A stretch of DNA of 64,000 bases from Saururus chinensis (GCA_035235625.1 CP141140.1:52447351-52511350); one strand, 5' to 3'. Shown: positions 25,843 through 39,740, numbered from the stretch's first letter. Translations and numbers: made by a program. Notes: a model not told the origin generated them from the letters alone.

Positions 25843-26160
25843 TTAGCGACGCTTGCATCGTTGCTCCCTCATGAATTCCATAAGCGTGTCAATTTGAGTT
25901 TGTTGTTCCTAAATTTGACTTTGTTGTTGTTCAAGACGTTCTTTATATTCTTCAATCATCGCACACGCTTCAGAAGCTGACCTTTCTGCCACTTCGGCTC
26001 TCTGAGTAGCATTTTCAAGCTGCGAAGACATAGGGAGAATGATGGCGATTTGTGAGACAGACGACGAATGGAGATTTCTGGCATTGGAGCTAGGGCACTT
26101 TGGGCGGGATTGACAGAGTTCGGTATGGCAGGAGAGCAAAAGGCATCCTACGCAGTAGAG
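25843..26160 (-). pseudogene. CACTA transposase-type coiled-coil relic
   Basis: The minus frame reads SSQLENATQRAEVAERSASE through EEYKERLEQQQSQI, then a TAG where a glutamine codon is likely. It continues EQQTQIDTLMEFMREQRCKR to a stop inside an AGCGACGCTT motif at 25843. The glutamine-rich coiled-coil tail resembles the C-terminus of plant En/Spm (Ptta) accessory transposases. The upstream part is missing. The family assignment rests on texture and on the neighbouring CACTA repeats, not on a catalytic motif. Confidence 0.5.
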
Positions 26161-26347
26161 GCAATTTTATACGCGCGGGAGATTTGGTCCGGATTTGGCG
26201 CGAGTTGAGTGTGTTGGGATCGTGTTGTATATAGCTACGTTGAAAGCCCTATGCAGTACAAGTGGGTCAAGTTGGCTTGGGTTGGGTCTTTATGAATTTA
26301 TAGGCTTCGAAGAAATCTGGGCTCCGATAAAATTTGGATGCTAAAAT

Positions 26348-26645
26348 AGTGATGCCACAGGGTCGGGTTTGGGTTGGGTTTTGCCAAACCCGAACCCGAT
26401 ACTATATAACAAAACTTTGACCCGAACCCGACCCGAACCTAAACCCAACCCGTTTGACCCGAATATAATAAAAAAAAATTTAATAATTTTTATTTTATTT
26501 TTTTAAATAATAATATTAAAAAATATATAAAAATATAAATTTTATTTTTATATTTATATTCGGGTTGGGTTAGATCACCTAAACCCGACCCATTAGGGTT
26601 GGGTTGGGTTTACCATTAATTACCCGACCTGAGTGGCATCCCTAC
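26348..26645. mobile_element. hAT-type MITE of 298 bp
   Basis: It is flanked by perfect 8-bp duplications GCTAAAAT at 26340-26347 and 26646-26653. The ends are imperfect inverted repeats: AGTGATGCCACAGGGTCGGG, and in reverse complement GTAGGGATGCCACTCAGG. The interior is rich in GGGTTGGGTT and AACCCGACCC around an AT core. An 8-bp duplication and this end type are characteristic of non-autonomous hAT elements. Confidence 0.88.
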
Positions 26646-26780
26646 GCTAAAATGATATATGAATTCACTAATCTTCATTCCAATATAGGATATGGAATGA
26701 AGATTTAGATTCTACTAATTGAAAAATGAAGATTGAAGACAAAATTTCACGAAGACACAGTCTATTTGTGCTGTTTTTCT

Positions 26781-26955
26781 GGCCAACGTGAAGAAATACC
26801 TCCACGGCGTGAGACTCCTCTTTGTCGTGGGATTCCTTGTTTTCTGGCCGATGTGCGGCATGCGACTCTTCTTTGTTGTGGGATTCCCATTTTTTGGCCA
26901 ATGTGAAGAAATCCCTCCGCGGTGTGTGACTCCTCTTCATGTAGCGGGATTCCCA
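26781..26955. repeat. Three imperfect repeats of about 50-65 bp
   Basis: Copies start at 26781, 26846 and 26896 with GGCCAACGTG, GGCCGATGTG and GGCCAATGTG. Each is followed by a CGGCGTGAGACTCCTC-like block and GGGATTCC. The middle copy lacks the AAGAAATCC part. No gene is evident. Confidence 0.7.
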
Positions 26956-27552
26956 GTTTAGGGTTAAATTTTATTTAATGCGATTCTTAAGGATATATAT
27001 CATTGCCTACTTAGCGTATCTATTTTGAGTAGATTAGTCATGAAACGCAGGAGTGGGAGTGGGAGTTAGTTTTTTTTAGTGGGAAGAATTGCCGGTTTAT
27101 TTGAGGCTTTATTAAAAAAAAATTGAAGGAGGAATTCTGCGTGGTCTCATGTATTATTATATTCAAATTTATCTTTTAGATTAAAATCTAATACTTTTAA
27201 TGCTGAGTTAATTATAATATAAATAAGCCCAGGCCATCCAGGGTCATATGTGATATGAGTCAATTAATTTTTAAAAATATTTTTAAAAAACTCTAACTTG
27301 ATTCAAAACATACGTACCATACTTTATGTATATATACATCTACCCAATTCTCATCCATCCAGTTCATATATAGTCACACATAGGCCAGGCTTAGTTAGGT
27401 CTAACAGACTCGGTTCATATCTCAAGTTAGGTCCTGCAAAACTTGACTTAACCCGACCCGAGATGCAGACCTAGTGTTGTACAACATTAAAATTCGAACC
27501 AAATATGATACTGATAGCTTAATTCCTACCCGACCTAATGTAGCCCGTTTAC

Positions 27553-28336
<784 letters not shown>

Positions 28337-29219
28337 TAGCGACGCTTTTAGTAGAGCGTCGCTGGTAATACATTTTATAGCGATGCTTTTAGTAGAGCGT
28401 TGCTACTAATACATTTTATAGCGATGCTCCACTCAAAGCATCGCTACTAATGCATTTCATAGCAACACTCTAATAAAAGCGTCGCTACTATAATAAATAA
28501 TTATTTAATTTTTAATATAATATATTTATATAATCCAATTTATAGCGACGCTCTAGTAAAGTGTCGCTACGAATACATTTTATAGCGACGCTCCATTAAA
28601 AGCGTCGCTATTAATACATTTTATAGCGACGCTCCATAAAAGCGTCGCTATTAATACATTTTATAGCGACCCTTTTAGTAAAGCATCGCTATAAAAAGTA
28701 TTAGTAGCGATGCTCCACAAAAAGCGTCGCTACGAATACTTTTTATAGCAACGCTTCATTAAAAGCGTCGCTATTAATACATTTTATAGGGACGATCCAT
28801 AAAAGTGTCGCTATTAATACATTTTATAGCGACGCTTTTAGTAATCTAGTTTGTAGCAACTAATAAACTATCTGGTAGTGACGCTTAGTGCGAAGCGTCG
28901 CTACTAAAGCAACTTTTAGCGACGTTTCCCAATAAGCGTCGCTACTAATCAGATATTAGCGACGCTTATTAGATAGCGTCACTATTATCTGGATTAGTAG
29001 CGACGCTTATTGGTAAGCGTCGCTACTAATCTAACTTGTAGCGACGTTTCCCAGTAAGAGTCGCTATAATGGTATTATTTGTGACGTTGTCAATGAAACG
29101 TCGCTAAAATTATATTTTATTTGTGACTATCTTGAAAGTGTCGCCAATAACAGTTATTAGTGACACTTTTTTGAGCGTCGTTAATAAAAGCGTCGCTACA
29201 AACTAATTTTGTTGTAGTG
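28337..29219 (+). mobile_element. CACTA element, right-end part
   Basis: About 880 bp of repeated TAGCGACGCT ... AGCGTCGCTA pairs, ending GCTACAAACTAATTTTGTTG followed by TAGTG. This is the same right terminus as at 21905. No CACTACAAGAAAA left end is present just upstream; the array fades into AT-rich DNA. It is a truncated copy, or the right half of a larger element that was broken. Spacers between pairs often read ACTAATACATTTTA, showing local amplification. Confidence 0.8.
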
Positions 29220-32200
29220 GTATTTTTATCTTTTTACATCATGATCTAACTTTCCAAGAGGTCGAAATGTATGAAAATTTAATTTGAACGGCAAGTATAA
29301 AATTCAGCAAGTCAATCGATCACTCAATAGTACTTGCTTCTAGCAGTTCACACTAAACTCCACGTTGATCGCTCTCATGCTTACTCCTTCAATCGACCTG
29401 GTTGATTGATCACTCAATCGATATACTTAAAGGGCAACTTTATGAAATAGTCCAATTTGCCGTGATCTTTCTCCTTTCCACTACCTATCTATAAATAGGC
29501 GTCTTCCGCTAAGTATTTAAATTTGGACCTATCTCCACTTATATGTCTGGAGCAACTACTCTGTAAAAACAATTTAGAAGTTTCTAAGTTTCACATGGCA
29601 GAATAAACTACATGACATTAAAGAGTCTTTTCTAACTCAAATTTGTTTTGTATGATATTTAGATGGAATATGTGGGGGTGAACTACCTGTAAGAGACATT
29701 CTTGGGTATCCTTAAACTGTTGGTGAAAGACAATTTCCTAGAATTGACAGTCAGATCTTTGTGTTGCTTTTCTAGAGAGAGAGAGAGAGAGAATCAATTT
29801 ATTTCCTCAAATACCAAATTTTTGGTGTCAAGTTGTTCACTTGTTAAGCGAAATACTCTTTGGTGTTGTACAATTTAGAGGTAAGTTGAGGTTCTTGTTA
29901 AGAAGTCACTTGAGATGAGTGAAACACAGCCTTATTTTGCACAGGGAAGTTTTAATACAAGTTTTCTTAGCTTTAACAAAAACCAATTTTGAAGGACCTA
30001 AAGTCAACTAATTGGAACCATATCCTAGACCACATTTATTCTCAGGAGATTTCCCCATACTCAGCATTTTGTCTAACTTTTCACTTCTTTCATATATAAC
30101 TCTAGTTTTCTTTTGTGCAAGTTTTAAACATGAGAACATGGCATTTCAGCAGACAGTTTGTTTTTAATAGAGATATCTCATAGCTCAAAGTTTCATTTTC
30201 AACTGGCAGATGTTTGTTTCTAATAGGCAAGACAATAAACCTTTTCAGCAATCTCTTATACTCATGAAAATTCACGGTAGGCAATGTCACAGGAATTACC
30301 CAAAAACAAACACTAACATTTGAAGCAAGAATTTAAAAAATAAAATCAACTACCAATATATTGTAATTCCCCTCTGCTACCAATTGAAAGTTGGTTGCCG
30401 CACTAGGCATTAGATAAGCATGACATAATCACCCATCACAATTTAGGCTTGAACGGCGCATCAGGTGGGTAAGGACCACATACAAGAAAGTTGCTAGTGT
30501 GGGGCTTGATAGGGACCATTTGAGAGAGGTCGTGGAGACAGAATTTAATAGGCTTAGGGATAGGGGAAAGGAAGACCATGAGAGGGGAGGGAGAGGATTT
30601 TTCTGGAGGAAGAAGGGCTGAAGTGGGGGGAAGCAGGGGGCAAATGCGAGGAAAGGAAAGGGGAGGTCAGCAGCGTGAGAGAGGCTTTGATACTATGTTA
30701 GGAAATGGAAAAGTGATAACATTAATGTGAATTTTGTATAGGTTTTTATAGACAGTGGGAATATCCGAAGCCTTTCCCACAACCGTAATAAACAGATGAA
30801 CACAGCCTGGTGTAGGCTGGCGGCAAGAGGAGGAGCTGTCAGGTGCCTTTTTTGCTCAATTATTCAATGCAAAGAGGAGTTGTTTTCCTTATGTTATTAG
30901 GAGTCAGTATGGACTATCAAGTTCTATATAAATATGTAAAGCCCATAATCGATTTAACGTTTGCGTCTTCCTCCTATCTTCTTTTCCTCTGATTGGAATC
31001 AAGTTTGCGTCTTCATCCTATCTTCTTCTCCTTGCATACTGCCTTATACAATGCTATTTCTTTTCGGAAGGGTCGTAGCACACCTACAGTAATCCATAAT
31101 TATCAACATGAGAGGCCCAGTGCCCACTCGAGGACCCTCAAACCATGCACCCACCAATAGTTTACTTCATGGTGTTTGGACTGAACCTTTGATGCCCATC
31201 CCTGGAGCTCTTTCCTCTCATCACTATGGTCGTGGGGCCGGGTGACCGGAGCCAAAGGGGTAGCAGTGCTTCTGGATTTTGCCGGAATTGGGTTTCTCTC
31301 ATCTCATGAGCTACCTCAATGGACCATGCTAGCACCGTGGTCACAACGTTTAATTTGATCATGGAGCCGGGTCAGGCTAAACTAGTTTTCTTTTCCAAAC
31401 AGGTTTCTCACCGCTTTTCTCTAGGTTAGCTATACCAACCAAGCATGCAGCTGCCCTTCCCTACTTAAAAGGAGTGACAATTTCTCCCTTATGAGATTAG
31501 TGACTGCTAAACTGGCTATAATGGCATACTGATATTAACGCACCCATCAACATATATTTTGGCGTAGGCTTGCCCCATATGTCTACTTGGCATTAACATG
31601 GGCTAGTGTATGCGAAGTCGATATTTCATCCCGGATCGTCTCCAAGAATTTCATAAAAGCAAACCCAAAGTTTTTCATAGCAAATATGTTAACGATTTAT
31701 TGGTGAAGGTTAGTAGTGAAGAAGTTTGTCTACCTAGTCGCAAGGATACCGGATACGTATCCTAATTACATTGGTAAGATAAAATATGAAACAACTAGAA
31801 GTACCACACTTTTGACAAAACAATATTAGTCCATTGATCCCCTCAATATCCCGTTTCTCTTTTTTTTAAAAAAATTTCTTTAAATTTTCTTTTGACCCTA
31901 CCTCTTTATCCCTTTTTTATCCGGTGTTGGTGGGCCGGCGACTTCCTCCTCCTCTGGCTGCGGCCAGAGTAGAGAACCCTGACTGTGGTAGGAAGCTCAT
32001 GGCCAGAAGTTCTAGCCGTGGTAGAAAGCTCACGGTCAAAACTTCTGGCTGCAATGCCCGCGACTAGAGATCTCTTGCCGCGACCAATTGCTGGCCGCAG
32101 TAAGATCTTACCATGAGCTTATGGCCGTAGGCAGCCAGACGAGGAGAGGGTAAGAAGGGGGAGAAGGGTGACCGAGTTGTCATTGTCACTGAAGTTGGAG

Positions 32201-32585
32201 TGGGAAGTGTAGGGTTTTGTTGAGGTGGGGTAAGAAGGGAAAGAAATAATTTATAAGATGTTTGGGGTTTTTAAGAGTAAAAAATTGACTATGTGTTTTT
32301 TGAACGAGGTATTTAGTGGTTTAATGGGGCGTAGATAAACGTTATTTCAAAAATTGATATGCGGCCGCATCAATGAAGTGCTTGGGAAACATCCAAAAGT
32401 ACCAAATAAGAAAAGAAAGGCAAGTCTGAAAAATATGAAACAGATTTTATTTTGTATTACAGCCGGTAGAACGAAACTGACATTTCTCATAATCAGTAGT
32501 CACTGATTTGATATGAAATAGTACAAGTAAACTTCTACCCGCAGCATCCTTATTGAAGAAAATGTTCTCCGACAGCATTCCATTT
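29220..32585. other. Intergenic, with relic LTR signals
   Basis: No gene recognised. 29778-29792 is a short (AG)n run. At about 30687-30703 the plus strand reads GAGGCTTTGATACTATGTTA, an inverted tRNA-iMet-type primer site followed by an LTR-like TGTTAGGAAATGG start, so a Copia LTR remnant in minus orientation is likely. The far LTR end was not found. Confidence 0.4.
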
Positions 32586-33155
32586 TCATGCCTTCGGGAC
32601 AGTATAACCTGGACACAAAACCAAGAAGAAAACCATAAAGTTAAGCTATCAATAAGAAATATATCTCCTAGCCCAAAATCTGATAAACTGTAACGAAGGC
32701 GATCCTAAAACTGGATGTACAACATTGAATAATCTCATTCCTCTCTCATATACAATGATTTGCAGTAAGTTCTTACTAAACAAATGATATTTACAGAAAG
32801 GAAATGGAGTTAATTAAAGGGCCGAGAGCTTCATACTTCCGCACTTGGTTCCAGAAACCAGAGGGCGCTGGCAGCAGCTCGCAACGTAGATGACCTTCTC
32901 CATGCTGACCATCTTCTCGACGTCCTTGGTCACATGCCTGCAGACGCAAGGCATGTCCGCGCGCTTGACGGCCTGGCAGCATCCATCCGACGGCCGAATC
33001 TTGGGCCCGGGGATTTGGAGGAACCTCAAGCACTGAATGCCCAGCACTGCGAGGTCGCCGGAGCAGTCTGCCGAGTTGGCGACTTCGCTTCCAGTCAGTA
33101 GGACTACGACCACTGCGAGGGCGGTAAGGAGACGACCAACACTGGAGCCTGCCAT
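32586..33155 (-). CDS. Lipid-transfer / AAI-domain secreted protein
   Basis: Exon 1 (33155-32837) starts at an ATG with a 30-residue signal-peptide-like stretch, MAGSSVGRLLTALAVVVVLL to VANSA. The eight-cysteine-motif region follows: DC, QC, GCC, PCVC, SCC and KC, typical of the nsLTP/bifunctional inhibitor superfamily. The frame could run to a stop at 32814. However, a donor (GGAA|GTATGA) at 32837 and an acceptor (TCCAG|GTTATA) at 32609 give a short exon 2 (32608-32586), ending CGSYTVPKA; a terminal SYTVP is my recollection of this LTP-like family. Both versions are 113 residues. An upstream in-frame ATG at 33257 would put 34 residues before the signal peptide and lies above the TATA box, so I reject it. 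The expected role is binding hydrophobic ligands in the apoplast. The ninth cysteine is unusual. Confidence 0.85.
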
Positions 33156-33220
33156 TGCAGTGTTTGCACTCTTGCAGCTGCTGCTTATCGCTGGGTGGTT
33201 CTGCACGGAGGATGGTGGGA

Positions 33221-33229
33221 ATTTATAGA
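33221..33229 (-). promoter_or_regulatory. TATA box of the lipid-transfer-like gene
   Basis: On the minus strand the sequence reads CTATAAATTCC, about 65 bp upstream of the chosen ATG at 33155. The spacing suits a short 5' leader and supports the start choice. Confidence 0.7.
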
Positions 33230-33257
33230 TGGGAGTGTCTGCGCCACTATGGGCCAA

Positions 33258-33952
33258 TGGGCACTTACTGCTTTTGCATTGTTGTTTGCTCCCACCGGTG
33301 AAAAACGCGAGAGGGCAAGTCTAGTTCACTTAAACTTCGTAACCGTATAGCCATTTGTAATCCAAAAATGAACCGTTACCGTTGAGAAAGAAAGAGAGAG
33401 AAGCCCTTTGAATCCTGGCTCTAGTTTTGTACGTGGTAAACATGACCGCCATTGATGGTTTTGTAAACTGGCACAAAGGGCATGGAAGATGTCAGCTTGC
33501 AAGCACTATAGGTGGATTGGCAGCAAGTGAATGCCCAATCAGCTGCCCTAGCCAGGAAAATACCTAAAAAGATTCGACTCATATGCCACACATATAGTAT
33601 GGGGCACTATACCCTTCCAAGATAAAGTGTACCATGAATCATATGCACGTTGATAAGTTGCATCTTCATTTATGGCTTGACTTGAGCACAATTCCTCTGA
33701 ATCTTCATAATTCTTTAATCCTCGAGCTTCATATGTTTATTTTCACATCTTAGACAACCCTAATAAATGTAAAATATATAGGAGATTCTTGGTACATGTT
33801 TTGATCATGGGACTTACCAATATATAAATTCCTCTAAAAATTATCAATTCTTGGTGCTTGCTCTCCTCATCCTTCATCACTGATTATTTTCTCTCATTCA
33901 ACTCTAAACCCTCGCTTAACACAAATTTCAAGAAGCAACAAGTTTTTGGATT
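33258..33952. other. Upstream region, no gene recognised
   Basis: Presumed promoter-distal DNA of the minus-strand lipid-transfer gene. It contains a short GAGAAAGAAAGAGAGAGAAG tract near 33383 and no coding signal. Confidence 0.45.
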
Positions 33953-33957
33953 ATGAA

Positions 33958-36666
33958 TGTAATATCCAAGATTTTTCTAGGTTTTAAAAATTAATCATGT
34001 TAAAAATAGTGTGTTGTCCCCCCAACTTTCTTAGTTAAATAAATTCCTAAACAAATAAAATTTATAGCTAAAACCTATGTAATTAGAAAGTAAATAGAAA
34101 GAACTTTGAAACACCTCCAATAATGTACAAATTAGAGTTCCAATAGGGAAGATTTGACCGTTTGAAGTTAAACATATCACACATAGCCCATTTACCCAAA
34201 TTAGACACACAAATGGGCCGTTTCAGGCACACTACGGGCCTAGTTATTTAGAGTGATAGAAACTATTAAAATATAGCCCAAGTAGTCAATCTTCACCCTA
34301 CTTCTAAGAGGATTAGGGTTCCTAATTCCCATGATTATAAAAATGGCCAATTAGGGTGGCTTTTTAGGGGAACTTTTTGGGCCTTAGTGGAGGAGAGAAA
34401 ACATCCGTCGTGGAAGTTTTCTAGCAAAGTTGGCCAATGACGGAGTCAAAGAGGAATGTGTGCGAAGACTAGAGTCTTGATGGGGTAAGATTGCTCCTTG
34501 ATACCTATGTCTACATGTATTGTGGGTTAATTAATAGAGATTTAATCTTACTCAATGGGTATGGTCTATGTAGAAGAAAATCTACCCTTCTATCATTAAT
34601 TTGATAGTGCACTTGATTGGTTGAATGGCCTGGTAGTGGAATCGTAAAATAATATTCAATTACCCGATTTAAGGGCTCCGGTTCAGCGGCCTATGCATAT
34701 GTTTAAAAATTAAGAAAATCTTGTTGATAGGTGTATGTGTACATAGAAAAATTCATATGGTGGGAAAAAATCACACTAAGTGGATAATTAACTATTTTGC
34801 CTCTTGGGTTAAGGGTAAACTAGTAAGTAAACTATGGTCAGTTCAAGGGGTTCATGACCATATAAAATACTGGTAAAATTACTAAGGGTCCTTGACATCA
34901 AGTAGTACCCTTTGGCTTAGTGTTAGAACTATTAGAGTTCAAGAAAACTCTGAATAAAATGATATAAATACCTTTGTGAGCAGACCAGCCCGCATTCGCG
35001 TGAAAGGAATCAACATGTTAATTTGAGATTAAAACCTCTAGAGAGGTTAAGGACTTACCCAAGAATGGAGATGATTGTGTCCTATGTAGAAAAATTACCC
35101 TAATGTCCTTAGGTGCATTATAACCATTTTTCACATAAATAGACACTCCGAACCCCAAGAGAGTTATGGCACGTTGGCATTGCCTTAATTGAATTTAACA
35201 CTTGATATTACGATTTGTTAAGATGTGTGTGGGCCCATATTATTGATATTTTCATTTGCTTTAATGCTTGCGAGTAATGTTGTGATAGTAATTTGTCATT
35301 ATTTTAAGATTAATGAAAGATTTATCAATTGGGTTAGATAGCTTTGGATTGGGCCAGAATACATAATTAAAATAAAGACTAAAATACCCTCAAAGGGGCC
35401 TGGGACTAGTTCATGGAATGAAGAAGGCATTTGACTTAACTATTTGCCTTGGTTAATAAACCAATTGCCATTTTGAGTCTTGATCTTAATATGAAATAGA
35501 TTGATAAGGTTTGGGATAGTCATTCGGAATCCTTACTTATTTGTCATACACAAGTAGGGTTCAGGATGGTTTTTCTGTGTCCTAGTTTTATTGAGGAGTT
35601 GTTGATTTGGCCTTATAGTTACACCTCCCCATTGGAGGGAGTTTTGCATGAGCCAAGTTCACAAACTATCTATTCATGATCATTTAGTGTATACATATTT
35701 AGCTGACATCCTGCTTAGTTGGCTATTCCCACCACTTTTGTTCACGTACAGTTGTAGGTCATGCCCTTCTACTCTAGTCAGGTCTTTATGGGCTAGGTTG
35801 GGTTATGACACCTCCTAATAGAGTTTAAGGTCACACTATGGATGGTTCCCTTTTAAGGATCATCTATGGTGGTTGTATCATTTGTCACTTAAGTTGACAT
35901 TTGATGAGTCTGTTTATCTTTAGGATTGGACATGAATATTAATTATCAAATAATAGTTTGAGAAATAATTAATAAAATTATTTAATTTTATTTGTTTAAT
36001 TAGAACAAGTGGAACAACTAAAGGACTTGCATCAAATGTATGGTAGTATAAAATACTTAAGCATTGCATATTTGATGCTACACTTTTTGAGATATTGTAG
36101 TTCTTAGCAGAACTATGTATGAATCTCATTTGTTAGAATTAATATTGGAGATGTTGTCTTATGAGTACGTAAGTTACTAACATCTTTGTGATGTTGGCCC
36201 AATCTGAAAGACATTAATAAATAATTTTGTTCTTTTAGAAACCTTCCTCCAAGGGTAGGAGATGTTTCGTTATTGTTTGGTCTTGTTGGTTGCAGTTTCT
36301 TTAGACAAGGACTAGCGAGATCAAGATGTTGATGGGCAATTGAGGACGACATTGGACTAGTGAGACCTAGTTTCTTATTTCTATAATTTTTTAAGTAATT
36401 ATAATTACTATCATAAGAGCCAACTTTATTTAGTTATTTATTTTTTTAAAAATGATAGACGTACTTAGAGGGTTAACTTGTTATTTATGGAATTTTGATA
36501 AGTGTAGTAATATCATATGTTTTGATATTCATATTTAGGAACCCCAATTATCATGACTTTAATAATTAATCAGATGATTTGTTTTATATTTAAGAAAGAA
36601 AATATTTCATAGTGATTTCTCGCACATCCTTTATTGAAAAAGGTTTTAAAAATCCAGGTCATGACG
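33958..36666 (+). mobile_element. Solo LTR, family B copy 2 (about 2.7 kb)
   Basis: It begins TGTAATATCC and ends GGTCATGACG (last base changed from A), with perfect 5-bp duplications ATGAA at 33953-33957 and 36667-36671. Collinear blocks shared with 4629-8031 include GATAGCTTTGGATTGGGC, CCTCCCCATTGGAGGGAG and the GTCATGCCCTTC region. It is about 700 bp shorter, mainly because the GC-rich block of copy 1 is missing. No internal retroelement genes are present. Confidence 0.85.
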
Positions 36667-37299
36667 ATGAAACTAGGGTTTTCCCTCAAGTGCCATTTAT
36701 ACTGAACTGAAGGCAATAACTAGAAAACCTTGACACCAATGTTTTAAAACCTAGCCCGGACCCCGACCCGGATTAGTGGCTAGGCTGGGTCGACCCAGGT
36801 GATCACATCATCATCAAAAAAAATTTTGAAAGAGTTTGCCCGTAACACTAAAAAAAAATTTGTTAAATTTGTTTTAAAATCTTATTTAAACCTATTTAAC
36901 CATTCAAAATTTTGTTCATTCCAACCACATCTAAACCTACACTACTCATTCAAACTCATATTTTTATCATAATTAAAAACATAAACAAACATTCACAGTT
37001 TCAAATCATAAAAACCATCTACTTTTCACTTCTAAGACTATTAGTCCAAATTAAACAAAAATTCATTGTCCACACCAATGTTCACCAAACATAAGTAGAT
37101 AACTCAAATCACACAAAATTCCTTTAAATGAAAAATCCTAATCTTCAACTTCAAATTCCAAATTTCTAAATGCCAAAATCATCAAACTTTGCATTCTTCT
37201 TCTAAATTCCCTACAAAAAATATTACATATTAATATAGTGAAAGAAATAAAATAATAAATAAATCACAAGTCATATATAAACATTACCATTCTAAAATC

Positions 37300-39740
37300 A
37301 AAAATCAAGATTATTATCTAATCCAAAACCACCATCCAACCCTTCACTATACATGATTGGCTCTTCCTCATTTCCTACAAAAATAAAATTATTACTAACA
37401 ATAAAAAATATCAAATGATATAAAATTGTATTATGAAGTATGAACTTTAAAAATTAAATATATTATCACCTCACCTTGATTTCTAAAGTTAAGACCCAAT
37501 TCATTAGCATCATCCCTAAGTTCTTCGTCATCAATATCATCAAGAATGATATCTTTGTCTACTACCCAATCTTCAACCAAGTCAAAGGCTTCAAATGAGA
37601 TAGGGTCAAAGATATCTTTTAAGTCCTCCTTCTTACCCTTCTTAACCAAATGCCTTCATTTAAGAAAAGAAAAAAGAAAATTATAATCATGAATGAGACT
37701 TATAAAATACAAAATAAAAAAAATAAAAACATATATTAACTATCAAATAAGTATCTTACTTCAACTCTAGATTATGTTGAACAAAAACAAGATCATTAAG
37801 CCTTTTGTGTTCCAATCTATTTCTTTTTTTTTGTATGAATCCTTTCAAAGATACTCTAATTACGCTTACAACCAAAAGAAGCACATGTTTGACTTAATAT
37901 CCTAATCACCATGTCTCGTAATTTTTTGGCAGAGCCTCCAAAAGTATGCCACCACTCAGCTATATAAAATAAATGGTAAATAGTCAAGCAACTATATAAT
38001 TATATATCATGATAAAAAATTATGTACGTATAAAATATAAATCACCTGGAAGCATGGTCTTTCGTGAGGCAGTTGCCATGTCACGTGCAAACCCTATAAT
38101 AATTGTTACCTTCCTAAACAACTTTACCTCATTTGCAATTGTAGCTTGGGTTTGAATATCATCATAGTGCATCTTCTCAACCACATCTAAAAATTCCCTT
38201 TGTACATGAACTGATGAAGCTTTAGAGTTTTCATGATAATGAAATTGAGGATTCAAATAATAAGCCGCTACATGAATAGGCTGACAAAGTTGATCCTTCC
38301 ACCATCTCTCAATGATACTTAAATAAAGACCATACTCTTCCACCCTCCTATTACATATAACTTTCACTCTTTCCATTACCCTCCTCATCCCTTTATACAA
38401 ATAACTCATTGATAGTTTCTTGTCACTATCAACCATCCTAAGTATTCTCACAATCGGCTCACTTATGGCAATAACCTTAGCACACTTTGGCCAAAATCAT
38501 AAACTTAAAACCACATTTTGAAATTCCACCCCTTTAAGAGATCGTCATAACTTTACAATCTTTCTTTCTTTCCACTCCTCTGCAACCACCATTTTTCTTT
38601 AATGCATCTCTATTATTGTAAACACTTTGTAATGTCAAAAAGTTGGTTGCAAACCTAGTAGCAGTGGGTCGAATGATCTCCCTCTCAAATGATCTCCCTC
38701 TCATTGTTAAACTTCTTCAACAATTGTAAAATGGCAAGGTGGTTATAGACAAACTTTGTTATAACTCTTGCATCATCCACATCATCACTTACTTCATCCA
38801 CATATTTACAAAAATCCTCCAACATTAAATCCAAACAATGTGCTGCACAAGGAGTCCAATATAATTTTGGATACTTAATACTCAATTCTCTCCCTGCAGC
38901 CACATAGTTAGATGCATTATCCGTAACCACTTGAACAATATTTTCAGGTCCAACAAACTCTATAATTTGAGATATCTCATAGCATAATATATCAGCTATT
39001 TTGGATTGATTAAATGCATTAATAGACTTAAAAAATATTGTACCCTTAGGACAATAAACAAGAAAATTTATCAATGTCCTATTCCTATTGTCCGTCCACC
39101 CATCAATCATTATGGTATAACCACTTTCTTTCCAATAACCTTTAACTTTGTCAATATTAGCCATTATTTCTGAGACCACATAATCCAAAATTCTTCCCCT
39201 CAAAGCATGATAACTAGGGGCTTTATAACTAGGACCAATAGTAGTAACAACATCAATCATTTCTTGAAAGTATAAAGAATTAATAACATTAAATGGTATG
39301 CATGAATGATAGAAGAACCTACCAACTGTCATGTCCGCCATTTCAATATCTTTTTTTCTTATCAACACACTTTTGATAGTCGGTTGGGCTCCTGAGGTGG
39401 AGGAAAGTAGTTGCCTATGCTATTTTTCCCTTTCCCTCCACTTGGTCCAGTTGGTTGTGGTGATAGACTTGCTTCCTCTACCTCTTCAACTTCATCTATT
39501 AGAGGCTCTACACCCATAGTTTTCCTCTTCTTACTTTTATCTGAACTATTACCATCTAATAAAACACCCATTTGATATTGCACATCATCTGGAACTTTAG
39601 TACAAGAAACCACACTCCCTCTACGTTTACTCAAGTGTAGCTTTATCCTATTAATGCCTCCGCCATTGAAAATTTTTTCACAATAAAGACACTTAATAGA
39701 CCTCTTTCCATCTTCAACTAAACAACAATGAGCCCATGCT
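37300..39740 (-). pseudogene. hAT transposase (BED finger, DUF659, hAT dimerisation)
   Basis: In order on the minus strand: a BED-type finger (CLYCEKIFNGGGINRIKLHL) near 39640-39720, then a linker rich in Lys, Pro and Ser. The DUF659/RNase H-like core at 39368-38685 has YTIMIDGWTDNRNRTLINF, QVVTDNASNY and TPCAAHCLDLMLED, which carry the catalytic Asp residues and the C..H motif. A 38451-38020 block has IERWWKDQLCQPIHVAAYYL. A dimerisation segment near 37970 reads EWWHTFGGSAKKLRDM. The coding frame is broken near 38450-38690, and a TAG replaces a likely Trp codon after CASFGCKRN (about 37866), so it is inactive. The acidic C-terminal tail is at 37649-37431. Confidence 0.88.

Noticed and set aside
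30687..31030. Full Copia retrotransposon
   Set aside because: Only an inverted primer-site-like word and one LTR-like start are visible. There is no second LTR end, duplication or polyprotein.
33156..33257. Upstream ATG at 33257 for the lipid-transfer gene
   Set aside because: It would place 34 residues ahead of the signal peptide and lies upstream of the TATA box at 33221-33229.
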